A stretch of DNA of 62,351 bases from assembly GCA_028284605.1 (NCBI GenBank), contig JANQRL010000013.1, positions 1-62,351 of the forward strand, read 5' to 3'. The notes beneath the pieces were generated by a model that was not told the DNA's origin, did not search any database, and saw only the letters and a list, made by a program, of their open reading frames with translations. Source of the stretch: Paracoccaceae bacterium. Its GTDB lineage: Bacteria; Pseudomonadota; Alphaproteobacteria; Rhodobacterales; Rhodobacteraceae. This document shows, piece after piece, positions 56,412-62,351 of the stretch; the stretch's first letter is position 1, and each line of letters starts with the position of its first letter. Both the position numbers and the translations under genes were made by a program.

Positions 56412-56434
56412 TGAGTATTTTTGGCCAAATGAAG
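56412..56434 (+). repeat. 23-nt motif, copy 2
   Basis: TGAGTATTTTTGGCCAAATG followed by AAG lies 10 nt after the FAD oxidase stop. It matches 37985-38007 with one mismatch and contains the palindrome TTTGGCCAAA. Both copies stand within about 10 nt of a stop codon but in opposite orientation to the gene. Confidence 0.7.
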
Positions 56435-56578
56435 GACCGGGAGGGGCGCTGCCGTTAACCGGCTTTTCAGGGTCGCGGTGCTAGGAGCATCGCACGCACA
56501 AAAGGTGCCTTCCTCAGGCGGCCGCCTCAGCCCCGAACGGGCCGGTCTAAAACGGACCGGGGCGGCCCGCCAAGGCGC

Positions 56579-57118
56579 CTATTCGCCGTCGAAGGCGCAG
56601 AGTGCCTCCACATCGACGCCGAGCGCCTCGAGCTTTGCCCGACCGCCGAGATCGGGCAGGTCGATGACGAAGGCCGCGCCGAGAATTTCGCCGCCGAGCC
56701 GCTCGATCAGCTTGATCCCGGCCTCCGCCGTGCCGCCGGTTGCCAGCAGATCGTCGACCAGAAGCACCGTCTCTCCGGGCTGGATCGCGTCGTCATGAAC
56801 CTCCATGACCGCCTCGCCGTATTCGAGCGTGTAGGCTTCCGACAGGGTCGCGCCCGGAAGTTTGCCCTTCTTGCGGATCGGCACGAAACCGACGGTGAGC
56901 TGATGGGCGATGGCCCCGCCGAGGATGAAACCCCGCGCCTCCAGCCCCGCCACCTTGTCGATCCGCATCCCCGCATAAGGGTGCAGCATCTGGTCGATGG
57001 CCATGCGGAAGCCGCGCGGATCGGCGAAGAGCGTGGTGACGTCCCGGAACATGATCCCCTCATGGGGAAAATCCACGATGGTGCGGATATAGTCCTTGAC
57101 GGTCAGGTGGTTGTGCAT
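56579..57118 (-). CDS. apt: Adenine phosphoribosyltransferase
   Basis: Apt converts adenine and PRPP to AMP. The 179-residue product has the family N-terminus ([20 protein letters not shown]), the adenine-binding [14 protein letters not shown] and the PRPP motif [17 protein letters not shown]. Adenine is released by the MTA phosphorylase coded 0.7 kb away on the same strand, so the two act in series. A stem of CCGGTC and GACCGG around TAAAAC downstream (56543-56561 region) may help end the transcript. Confidence 0.96.
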   Translation of the reverse strand: MHNHLTVKDYIRTIVDFPHEGIMFRDVTTLFADPRGFRMAIDQMLHPYAGMRIDKVAGLEARGFILGGAIAHQLTVGFVPIRKKGKLPGATLSEAYTLEYGEAVMEVHDDAIQPGETVLLVDDLLATGGTAEAGIKLIERLGGEILGAAFVIDLPDLGGRAKLEALGVDVEALCAFDGE

Positions 57119-57196
57119 GGCAGCCTCTGCGACATCGGGGGTTTCCCCGTCATTGCCCAGAGGCTACCACTATTGCAAGTGTCCGGTCTGCGGCGG

Positions 57197-57295
57197 TCAG
57201 GCGCGGCGCCGGCGGCGCAGGAGCCAGGCCAGCCGAGGCCGGCGCCAGTCGAGACGGTCGCGGGTGAAGAACGTCTTTGCGGCAATCAGTTGCAT
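57197..57295 (-). CDS. Possible small Arg-rich protein (32 residues)
   Basis: A 32-codon frame starts at ATG 57295 with AGAAGGA about 9 nt upstream. The product begins MQLIAAKTFFTRDRLDWRRP and ends in five Arg and Ala. It lies 78 nt upstream of apt on the same strand, in the AT-richer gap opposite the ribbon-helix-helix gene. The good ribosome site is the main support; no family is recognised. It could also be a leader frame for apt. Confidence 0.35.
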   Translation of the reverse strand: MQLIAAKTFFTRDRLDWRRPRLAWLLRRRRRA

Positions 57296-57398
57296 TTCAT
57301 TGTTCCTTCTTTTTGGCACACCTTTACAGGTACTGCGGCCTCGTATAGGCAATGTATATACAAATGATTGACAGAACGTCAAGGGGCAATCGAAGGAC

Positions 57399-57563
57399 GT
57401 GGCGAAGGACGAGAAGAAAAAGGGCAAGAAGGACAGTCAGTTGATCCTGCGCCTCGACAAGGAAGACCGAGATGCCTTCATCGCGCGGTGCAAGGAACTC
57501 GACACCAGCGCGGCGCGCGAGGTGCGGCGCTTCATCCGGGATTTTTTGAAGAAGACCGGCTGA
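57399..57563 (+). CDS. Short ribbon-helix-helix-like protein (54 residues)
   Basis: This frame starts at GTG 57399 and codes for a basic leader (AKDEKKKGKKD), then SQLILRLDKEDRDAFIARCK and ELDTSAAREVRRFIRDFLKK. A strand of alternating residues followed by two helices is the ribbon-helix-helix DNA-binding fold of short repressors and antitoxins. AAGGGG (57381-57386) or GAAGGA (57392-57397) could be the ribosome site; the second is very close. No toxin partner is visible. Upstream is the palindrome TGTATATACA (57354-57363), a possible operator. Frame length, codon pattern and fold pattern all support a real gene. Confidence 0.65.
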   Translation: MAKDEKKKGKKDSQLILRLDKEDRDAFIARCKELDTSAAREVRRFIRDFLKKTG

Positions 57564-57645
57564 GCGCGGATGCCGTTCCGTGCATTGTCCCTTCGGCTGG
57601 TGCTCCACACGCGCAGGCCCGTGCTCTGCCGGGGAGGGCAGGGCA

Positions 57646-57738
57646 ACGGCCCGTCGACGGGCCGTGCTGACGCGCTTTCGAAAGCGCGTCCAAAAAGCGC
57701 CGTCGACGGCGCTTCAACAAGGCGCGTCGACGCGCCTT
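57646..57738. repeat. Array of four perfect palindromes
   Basis: Four perfect palindromes of 20-22 bp stand 3-4 nt apart: ACGGCCCGTCGACGGGCCGT (57646-57665), a 22-mer with core ACGCGCTTTCGAAAGCGCGT (57669-57690), AAGCGCCGTCGACGGCGCTT (57695-57714) and AAGGCGCGTCGACGCGCCTT (57719-57738). Centres are GTCGAC or TTCGAA. They fill the gap between the converging ends of the ribbon-helix-helix gene and mtnP. The first is identical to 62303-62322. Confidence 0.93.
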
Positions 57739-57796
57739 CCGCGCTGGCCAGACCGGAACAACGGGGCTTGCGCCGTCTGCACAGGCCAGGTCCGTT

Positions 57797-58669
57797 CTAG
57801 AGAACCCGTCCCGCCACCGCGTCGAGCCGGGCCAGGACGGCGGGGTCGCGCTTCTCCGGGGCGGTCAGAACGGCGAAGTCGAGGGCCCGGTCGCAGCCAT
57901 GAGGGCAGGGCGCGCGGTCGGGCCCGAGCCGGGCCGGCAGACCGGCCACCAGGGCCCGGGCCTTGTCGGCATTGGCGCCGAGGGTGGCGATGATCTCGGC
58001 GATATCGACGCTGCCATGGTCGGGGTGCCAGCTGTCGTAATCGGTGATCATTGCCACGCTCGCATAGCAAAGCTCCGCCTCCCGGGCGAGCTTCGCCTCC
58101 GGCATATTGGTCATCCCGATCACGTCGCAGCCCCAGACCTCTCGGTAGAGCCTGCTTTCGGCCAGAGACGAGAATTGCGGCCCTTCCATGGCAAGATAGG
58201 TGCCGCCCCGATGGACTGTGACCCCCGCGGCCTCCGCCGCCTCGGCACAGGCGGCGCCGAGCCTCGGGCAGACCGGATGGGCGAGGCTGACATGGGCGAC
58301 GAAGCCGGTGCCGAAGAAGCTCTTCTCGCGGTTCACGGTGCGGTCGATGAACTGGTCGACGACAACGAAATCCCCCGGCGCCATCTCTTCGCGGAACGAA
58401 CCGCAGGCGCTGACCGAGATCACGTCCGTCACGCCAAGTCGTTTCAGCGCATCGATATTTGCCCGGTAGGGCACTGTTGTCGGGCTATGGACATGGCCGC
58501 GTCCGTGGCGCGGCAGAAAGGCCATGGCGACACCGTCGAGCGTGCCGGTCAGAACATCGTCTGACGGCGTGCCCCAAGGTGTCTCCACCTCCACCCATTC
58601 GGCGCTTTCGAGCCCGCCGATCTCATAAACGCCCGATCCGCCGATCACGCCGATACATGTCTTGCGCAT
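57797..58669 (-). CDS. mtnP: S-methyl-5'-thioadenosine phosphorylase
   Basis: MtnP splits methylthioadenosine into adenine and methylthioribose-1-phosphate. The 290-residue protein has the phosphate site in GVIGGSGVYEIGG, then LPRHGRGHVHSP and the family region VISVSACGSFREEMAPGDFV. Start at ATG 58669 gives MRKTCIGVIGG; a few extra upstream codons are unlikely. Its adenine product feeds Apt. No other methionine-salvage gene is in the window. It is divergent from the membrane protein gene at 58775. Confidence 0.94.
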   Translation of the reverse strand: MRKTCIGVIGGSGVYEIGGLESAEWVEVETPWGTPSDDVLTGTLDGVAMAFLPRHGRGHVHSPTTVPYRANIDALKRLGVTDVISVSACGSFREEMAPGDFVVVDQFIDRTVNREKSFFGTGFVAHVSLAHPVCPRLGAACAEAAEAAGVTVHRGGTYLAMEGPQFSSLAESRLYREVWGCDVIGMTNMPEAKLAREAELCYASVAMITDYDSWHPDHGSVDIAEIIATLGANADKARALVAGLPARLGPDRAPCPHGCDRALDFAVLTAPEKRDPAVLARLDAVAGRVL

Positions 58670-58774
58670 GGCCCCTGCCCCCTGCAACCGGAACGAGATT
58701 GCCAAGGGCGCGGAACAAGGAAAAGGGCCAATCGGGCCATGGAGCCGCCATCTTTGCGGACGAATCCTTAACTC

Positions 58775-59383
58775 GTGAGATATCTGCGCTCATATCGCTA
58801 CGTCCCCCGGGTCTCGCTTCTTGCCTGGCTTCAGGCGCTGATCGTGCTCTGCACCTATATGGCGGCCAACGTCCACGGTGCCCCGTTCGGCGCCGAGCCC
58901 CTGGCCTTCGCCGTAGCGCTCTCTGTCGCCCTGTCGCTGGTTCGCAACGGAATCTTGCGGGTGCGCTGGCGCGTCGCGCTGACCGATCGGCGCAAGCGGC
59001 TTGATCTACTTGCGGCCGCCTGGGCCGGAATCGGCTTTGTCGCCCTGCTGCTCCACCAGAGCGGCATGGCCGCTGTGCAGCTCTGGGCACTGTGGTATCT
59101 GGGGATCGCGACGCTCACCGTCGCTGTCGCGGTGCTGCGTCCCGATGGCGTGACGCAGCTGTCATCCTACTGGGCCACCGGAAAGCCCGACGCGCCTCTT
59201 GCCATGGTCTATGTGGCGATGGGCATGGCGGTCTCCGCGGCCACCGCGTTCTGGCTGGCCGATCTCGGCGATCCGGCCCTTGCAGTGGCCTTTGTCGCGG
59301 TCGGCGCCAGGCTGGTCGGTTTTCTGACCAACTGGGTCATCTTCCTGATGCTCTTCGAGCGCTGGCGCGCCAGGCAGAGCTGA
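58775..59383 (+). CDS. Hypothetical membrane protein (about five helices)
   Basis: The 202-residue product starts with a basic stretch (RYLRSYRYVPRVS) and has about five or six membrane helices (around 16-32, 42-56, 80-94, 100-118, 143-160 and 170-192). No motif that I recognise. The GTG start at 58775 is the only one that fits the first helix. It is divergent from mtnP and 169 nt before the ABC transporter genes, so it may be its own unit. Confidence 0.65.
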   Translation: MRYLRSYRYVPRVSLLAWLQALIVLCTYMAANVHGAPFGAEPLAFAVALSVALSLVRNGILRVRWRVALTDRRKRLDLLAAAWAGIGFVALLLHQSGMAAVQLWALWYLGIATLTVAVAVLRPDGVTQLSSYWATGKPDAPLAMVYVAMGMAVSAATAFWLADLGDPALAVAFVAVGARLVGFLTNWVIFLMLFERWRARQS

Positions 59384-59552
59384 GCGCGCGGGGCCTGCCG
59401 CCCTGCTCAAGGAAGCGGCAAAGCGCCGTTCACGCGACCAATTAATCGGCACTCTCCCCTTGACTCGGCCCATCTCCGCCCGGTGAGGTGAAGTCCGCCG
59501 TCCGTTGCGCCACTCAGGGCGCGATCGAGATCTGACATGAAGGAGGTATCCC

Positions 59553-60554
59553 GTGTTCACCCGAGCCATTCTGACCGCCGCCGCGACGCTGGTCGCCGGA
59601 GCGGCCGTTGCCGAGACCGATCTGCCCTTTGCCCTCGACTGGAAGTTCGAGGGCCCCTCGGCGCCCTATTTTGCTGCCATCGATAACGGCCATTTCGCCG
59701 AGGCCGGGCTCTCCGTGGAAATCTCCGCCGGCCAGGGTTCGCTCGACGCGATCCCGAAGGTTGCCACCGGCGCCTTTCCGGTGGGCTTCGCCGACATCAA
59801 CAGCCTGATCAAGTTCCTCGACCAAAACCCCGGCGCGCCGGTCACCGCGGTGATGATGATCTACGACAAGCCGCCCTTCGCCATCATCGGGCGCCGGTCG
59901 CTCGGGGTCGAGGGGCCAGCGGACCTCGAGGGCAAGGTCCTGGGCGCGCCGCCGCCGGACGGCGCTTGGGCGCAATTCCCGATCTTCGCCGCCGAAACCG
60001 GGATCGATGCGGATGCGATCACTGTGGAGCCCGTTGGCTTTCCGACGCGGGAGCCGATGCTGGCCGAGGGCAATGTCGCCGCGATCACCGGCTTTTCCTT
60101 CTCTTCCTACCTGAACCTGGTGCGGCTCGGCATTCCGGAGGACGACATCTCCACCATCCTGATGGCCGATCACGGGGTCGACCTCTATGGCAACGCGATC
60201 ATCGTCAACACCGACTACGCCGCCGAGAACCCCGAGGTGATCAGCAGCTTCCTCGGTGCCGTGGCGATGGGCTGGACCGATGCCATCGCCGACCCCGCAA
60301 CGGCGGTCGAAAGCCTGATGAGCCGCAATCCGGCGGCCGATGCCGAGCTGGAGCAGCGGCGCCTGCAACTGGCCATCGATGCCAACGTGGTCACCGACTG
60401 GACGACGGCGAATGGCATGGGCGGTATCGACGAGGCGCGTCTTGCGAACGCCATTGAGCAGATCAAGCTGACCTACGAGTTCGAGAACGCGCCCGACGCG
60501 GCGCTCTACTTCACCGACGCCTATCTGCCCGAGGGCGGGTTTCCGTTGAACTAA
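59553..60554 (+). CDS. NitT/TauT-type ABC transporter substrate-binding protein
   Basis: The 333-residue protein has a signal peptide (MFTRAILTAAATLVAGAAVA) and an NMT1/SsuA-like periplasmic fold: LDWKFEGPSAPYFAAIDNGH, GFADINSLIKFL and the FSSYLNLVRLGIPEDDIS region. Such proteins bind nitrate, sulfonates, bicarbonate, thiamine pyrimidines or aromatic acids. LDWKFEGPSAPYFAA resembles proteins labelled for pyrimidine precursor or taurine uptake, so the ligand is not certain. Start is GTG 59553 with the near-perfect ribosome site GAAGGAGGT just upstream. Confidence 0.85.
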   Translation: MFTRAILTAAATLVAGAAVAETDLPFALDWKFEGPSAPYFAAIDNGHFAEAGLSVEISAGQGSLDAIPKVATGAFPVGFADINSLIKFLDQNPGAPVTAVMMIYDKPPFAIIGRRSLGVEGPADLEGKVLGAPPPDGAWAQFPIFAAETGIDADAITVEPVGFPTREPMLAEGNVAAITGFSFSSYLNLVRLGIPEDDISTILMADHGVDLYGNAIIVNTDYAAENPEVISSFLGAVAMGWTDAIADPATAVESLMSRNPAADAELEQRRLQLAIDANVVTDWTTANGMGGIDEARLANAIEQIKLTYEFENAPDAALYFTDAYLPEGGFPLN

Positions 60555-60603
60555 GGTGCGTGCGGGCGTCCGGCCGGGCGCCCGCCCCTTCGGGGGATAT
60601 TGC

Positions 60604-61434
60604 TTGGAAAATCTCATCCATATCAAAGACGTGAGGCACGCCTACCAAACCGAGACCGGTCCGTTGCCGGTGCTCGACGGGCTGGAGATTTCGGTCGATG
60701 AAGGCGGGTTCGTCGCCGTCGTCGGCCCGTCGGGCTGTGGCAAATCCACGCTCACGCGCCTGATTGCCGGGCTCATGCGGCCCGATACCGGCGAGGTCTG
60801 GCTCCATGGCGACATCGTCAAATCGCCGCGCGCCACGGTCGGCATGGCGTTCCAGAACCCGGTTCTGCTGGAATGGCGCTCGATCCTGAAGAACGTGACG
60901 CTGCCGCTCGAGATCGTGCCGACGAAGCTCTCCAAGGCCGAGCAGGAGGACCGCGCGCGTTACCTCCTCTCCCTCGTCGGGCTCGAAGGGTTCGAGGACA
61001 AGCGCCCCTCGGAGCTATCGGGGGGCATGCGCCAGCGCGCCTCGCTCTGCCGCGCCCTGGTCCATCAGCCGGAAGTGCTTATCCTCGACGAGCCCTTCGG
61101 CGCGCTCGATGCCTTCACCCGCGAGGATCTTTGGCAGACCATGCACAAGGTTAAGGAGAAGGAGCCCTTCACCGGGGTGCTGATCACTCACGATCTGCGC
61201 GAATCCATCTTCCTCGCCGATCAGGTCGTGGTGCTGTCGGGCCGCCCGGCGCGGACGCAATACGTCCTCGACGTGCCGCAGACCGGCCCCCGCGATCTCG
61301 AACATCTCTACACGCCCGAAGCGGCGGAGATGCTGGCGATCCTGCGCCACCAGATCGAGATCGCCCAGGGCCGCGCTCCGGAAGGCAGCCCGCCACCCGA
61401 AGATGCCGGCGCGCCGGCCGAACCGGCCCATTGA
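60604..61434 (+). CDS. NitT/TauT-type ABC transporter ATPase
   Basis: The 276-residue product has Walker A GPSGCGKST (41-49), Q-loop in GMAFQNPVLLEW, signature LSGGMRQRA, Walker B VLILDEPFGALD and the switch His in VLITHDLRES. It energises uptake through the permease coded next. I choose TTG 60604 (MENLIHIKDVRHAY), which follows GGGGGA at about 6 nt; there is no suitable ATG. It is 49 nt after the substrate-binding gene and 10 nt before the permease gene. Confidence 0.93.
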   Translation: MENLIHIKDVRHAYQTETGPLPVLDGLEISVDEGGFVAVVGPSGCGKSTLTRLIAGLMRPDTGEVWLHGDIVKSPRATVGMAFQNPVLLEWRSILKNVTLPLEIVPTKLSKAEQEDRARYLLSLVGLEGFEDKRPSELSGGMRQRASLCRALVHQPEVLILDEPFGALDAFTREDLWQTMHKVKEKEPFTGVLITHDLRESIFLADQVVVLSGRPARTQYVLDVPQTGPRDLEHLYTPEAAEMLAILRHQIEIAQGRAPEGSPPPEDAGAPAEPAH

Positions 61435-61444
61435 GGGGAGAGCC

Positions 61445-62281
61445 ATGACCGATACTCCCGCCGAGACCGCCCCTGCGCCCGCCGCCGCTCAGGCCCCGCG
61501 CTCCGGCCTGATCGCCGCGTTGACCAGCCGCGCCGTCGTTGCCCCAATCGCCGCCGTCATCGTTTTCCTGGTCTTCTGGGAAGCCCTGGTCTGGATCAAC
61601 GACTGGCCGGATTTCGTGATGGCCTCGCCGTCCGACCTGCCGGACTCCTACATCCGCTACTGGAACCTGTTTCTGGTCATGGGCTGGCAGACATTATGGC
61701 GGACCGTGGTGGGGCTGCTCTTGGCCGTCGCCGTGGGCGTGGCCATCGGCATGGTCATGGGCTTTTCGCGGACGATGCGGGACGCGCTCTATCCGCTCCT
61801 CGTGGGCTTCAACGCGATCCCGAAGGCGACGGTGGTGCCCATCGTGGCGCTGCTCTTCGTCGGCGCGCACGATTTCAACACCGTGCTGATCGCCTTCATG
61901 ATCTCGTTTTTCCCCATCGCCGTCTCGGTCTCCATCGGCCTCTCGACGCTGGAGCCGGAGTACCGCGACATCCTGCGCTCGCTCGGCGCCTCTCAGGCCA
62001 CGATCTTCTGGAAGATCGCTCTGCCGAAGACCCTACCGGAGTTCTTCGGGGCGCTGAAGGTGGCCGTGACGCTGGCCTTCATCGGCACCAACCTGATGGA
62101 GATCGTCAGCCCCCATGGCCGCGGCCTGGGCGCGCTTTTCGATAGCGGCAAGACGAACTCGGATTATCCGCTGATGTTCGCGGTGCTGATCGCCTTGGCC
62201 TTCCTCGGGATCGTTCTCTACTACGTCGTTGTGGCGCTTGAGAAAATCTTCGCCGGCTGGGCGGAGCGGCAGCCGGGCTAG
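61445..62281 (+). CDS. NitT/TauT-type ABC transporter permease
   Basis: The 278-residue membrane protein has an Ala/Pro-rich N-terminus, about six helices, and the EAA loop of binding-protein-dependent permeases in EYRDILRSLGASQATIFWKI (first 20 residues quoted) followed by ALPKTLPEFFGALK. AGGGGAGAGCC precedes ATG 61445. It is the last gene of the transporter operon seen in the window; a palindrome pair follows. Confidence 0.92.
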   Translation: MTDTPAETAPAPAAAQAPRSGLIAALTSRAVVAPIAAVIVFLVFWEALVWINDWPDFVMASPSDLPDSYIRYWNLFLVMGWQTLWRTVVGLLLAVAVGVAIGMVMGFSRTMRDALYPLLVGFNAIPKATVVPIVALLFVGAHDFNTVLIAFMISFFPIAVSVSIGLSTLEPEYRDILRSLGASQATIFWKIALPKTLPEFFGALKVAVTLAFIGTNLMEIVSPHGRGLGALFDSGKTNSDYPLMFAVLIALAFLGIVLYYVVVALEKIFAGWAERQPG

Positions 62282-62302
62282 GGTGTCGCTCGCGCCGGGG
62301 GG

Positions 62303-62346
62303 ACGGCCCGTCGACGGGCCGTGATCGCGCGCTTGCGCCAGCGCGC
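62303..62346. repeat. Palindrome pair at the window end
   Basis: ACGGCCCGTCGACGGGCCGT (62303-62322) is identical to 57646-57665. It is followed after a few bases by a hairpin with 7-bp arms GCGCGCT and AGCGCGC (62327-62346) in the place where the other locus has a TTCGAA palindrome. It lies 21 nt after the permease stop, so it could end that transcript. More units may lie past the window edge. Confidence 0.88.
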
Positions 62347-62351
62347 CCGCC

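Noticed and set aside
57368-57373. TTGACA as -35 of the ribbon-helix-helix gene
   Set aside because: It is only 25 nt before the start codon, and no -10 lies 16-18 nt downstream.
57646-57738. CRISPR array
   Set aside because: The units are self-complementary, differ in sequence and are separated by only 3-4 nt; there are no spacers and no cas genes.
59384-59552. TPP riboswitch upstream of the ABC transporter
   Set aside because: The binding protein resembles NMT1-type proteins, but the TPP core (CUGAGA and related) is absent.

Overview
The window is about 62 kb of very GC-rich chromosomal DNA from an alphaproteobacterium, most likely a member of the Rhodobacteraceae (Roseobacter/Rhodobacter group). 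The evidence is the gene orders tolB-pal-cpoB-tilS-ftsH and ctaC-ctaB-ctaG-ctaE-surf1-thrC-M16 peptidase, the Rhodobacteraceae style of Tad pilus locus, and the gene families throughout. I found no tRNA, rRNA, CRISPR array, insertion sequence or prophage. Coding density is high and many genes share ATGA or TGATG stop/start junctions. No recognised gene is clearly broken; only the first is cut by the window edge.

Region by region: 1-7.4 kb holds the Tol-Pal envelope system (two TolA-type C-terminal domains in tandem, tolB, pal, cpoB), then tilS and ftsH. 7.5-13.7 kb holds a PhyH dioxygenase, a MOSC protein, a membrane protein, the one-carbon pair fhs-folD, a multi-cluster CDGSH protein and a thioesterase. 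13.8-17.8 kb holds a membrane LytTR regulator and the DNA-repair pair pdeM-lhr. 17.9-32 kb is a Tad/Flp pilus locus (two Flp pilins, cpaB, cpaC, an OmpA-like lipoprotein, cpaE, cpaF, tadB, tadC, tadD, a second TPR lipoprotein, the prepilin peptidase), with an AAA+ ATPase and a GT-C-like membrane protein at its distal end. 32-38 kb holds a lytic transglycosylase and a set of genes resembling the mycobacterial decaprenyl-phosphoryl-arabinose (DPA) pathway: a HAD-UbiA fusion, DprE1-like and DprE2-like epimerase subunits and a flippase-like membrane protein. 38-46 kb holds a 3-oxoacid CoA-transferase operon, topA, dprA and tldD. 46.5-53.9 kb is the cytochrome aa3 oxidase assembly operon running into thrC, an M16 peptidase and a GNAT acetyltransferase. 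54-62 kb holds an odd metallo-beta-lactamase-fold protein, a FAD oxidase, the methylthioadenosine/adenine salvage genes mtnP and apt, a short ribbon-helix-helix protein, and a NitT/TauT-type ABC transporter.

The most interesting biology is the close placement of the Tad pilus, a GT-C-like membrane protein and a near-complete lipid-linked D-arabinofuranose pathway. I infer, without proof, that this strain may decorate its Flp pili or another surface polymer with arabinose. The window also carries families of intergenic repeats: perfect palindromes of about 20 bp in pairs or fours at gene ends, a 180-265 bp imperfect repeat in two inverted copies about 51 kb apart, and a 23-nt motif found twice just after stop codons.
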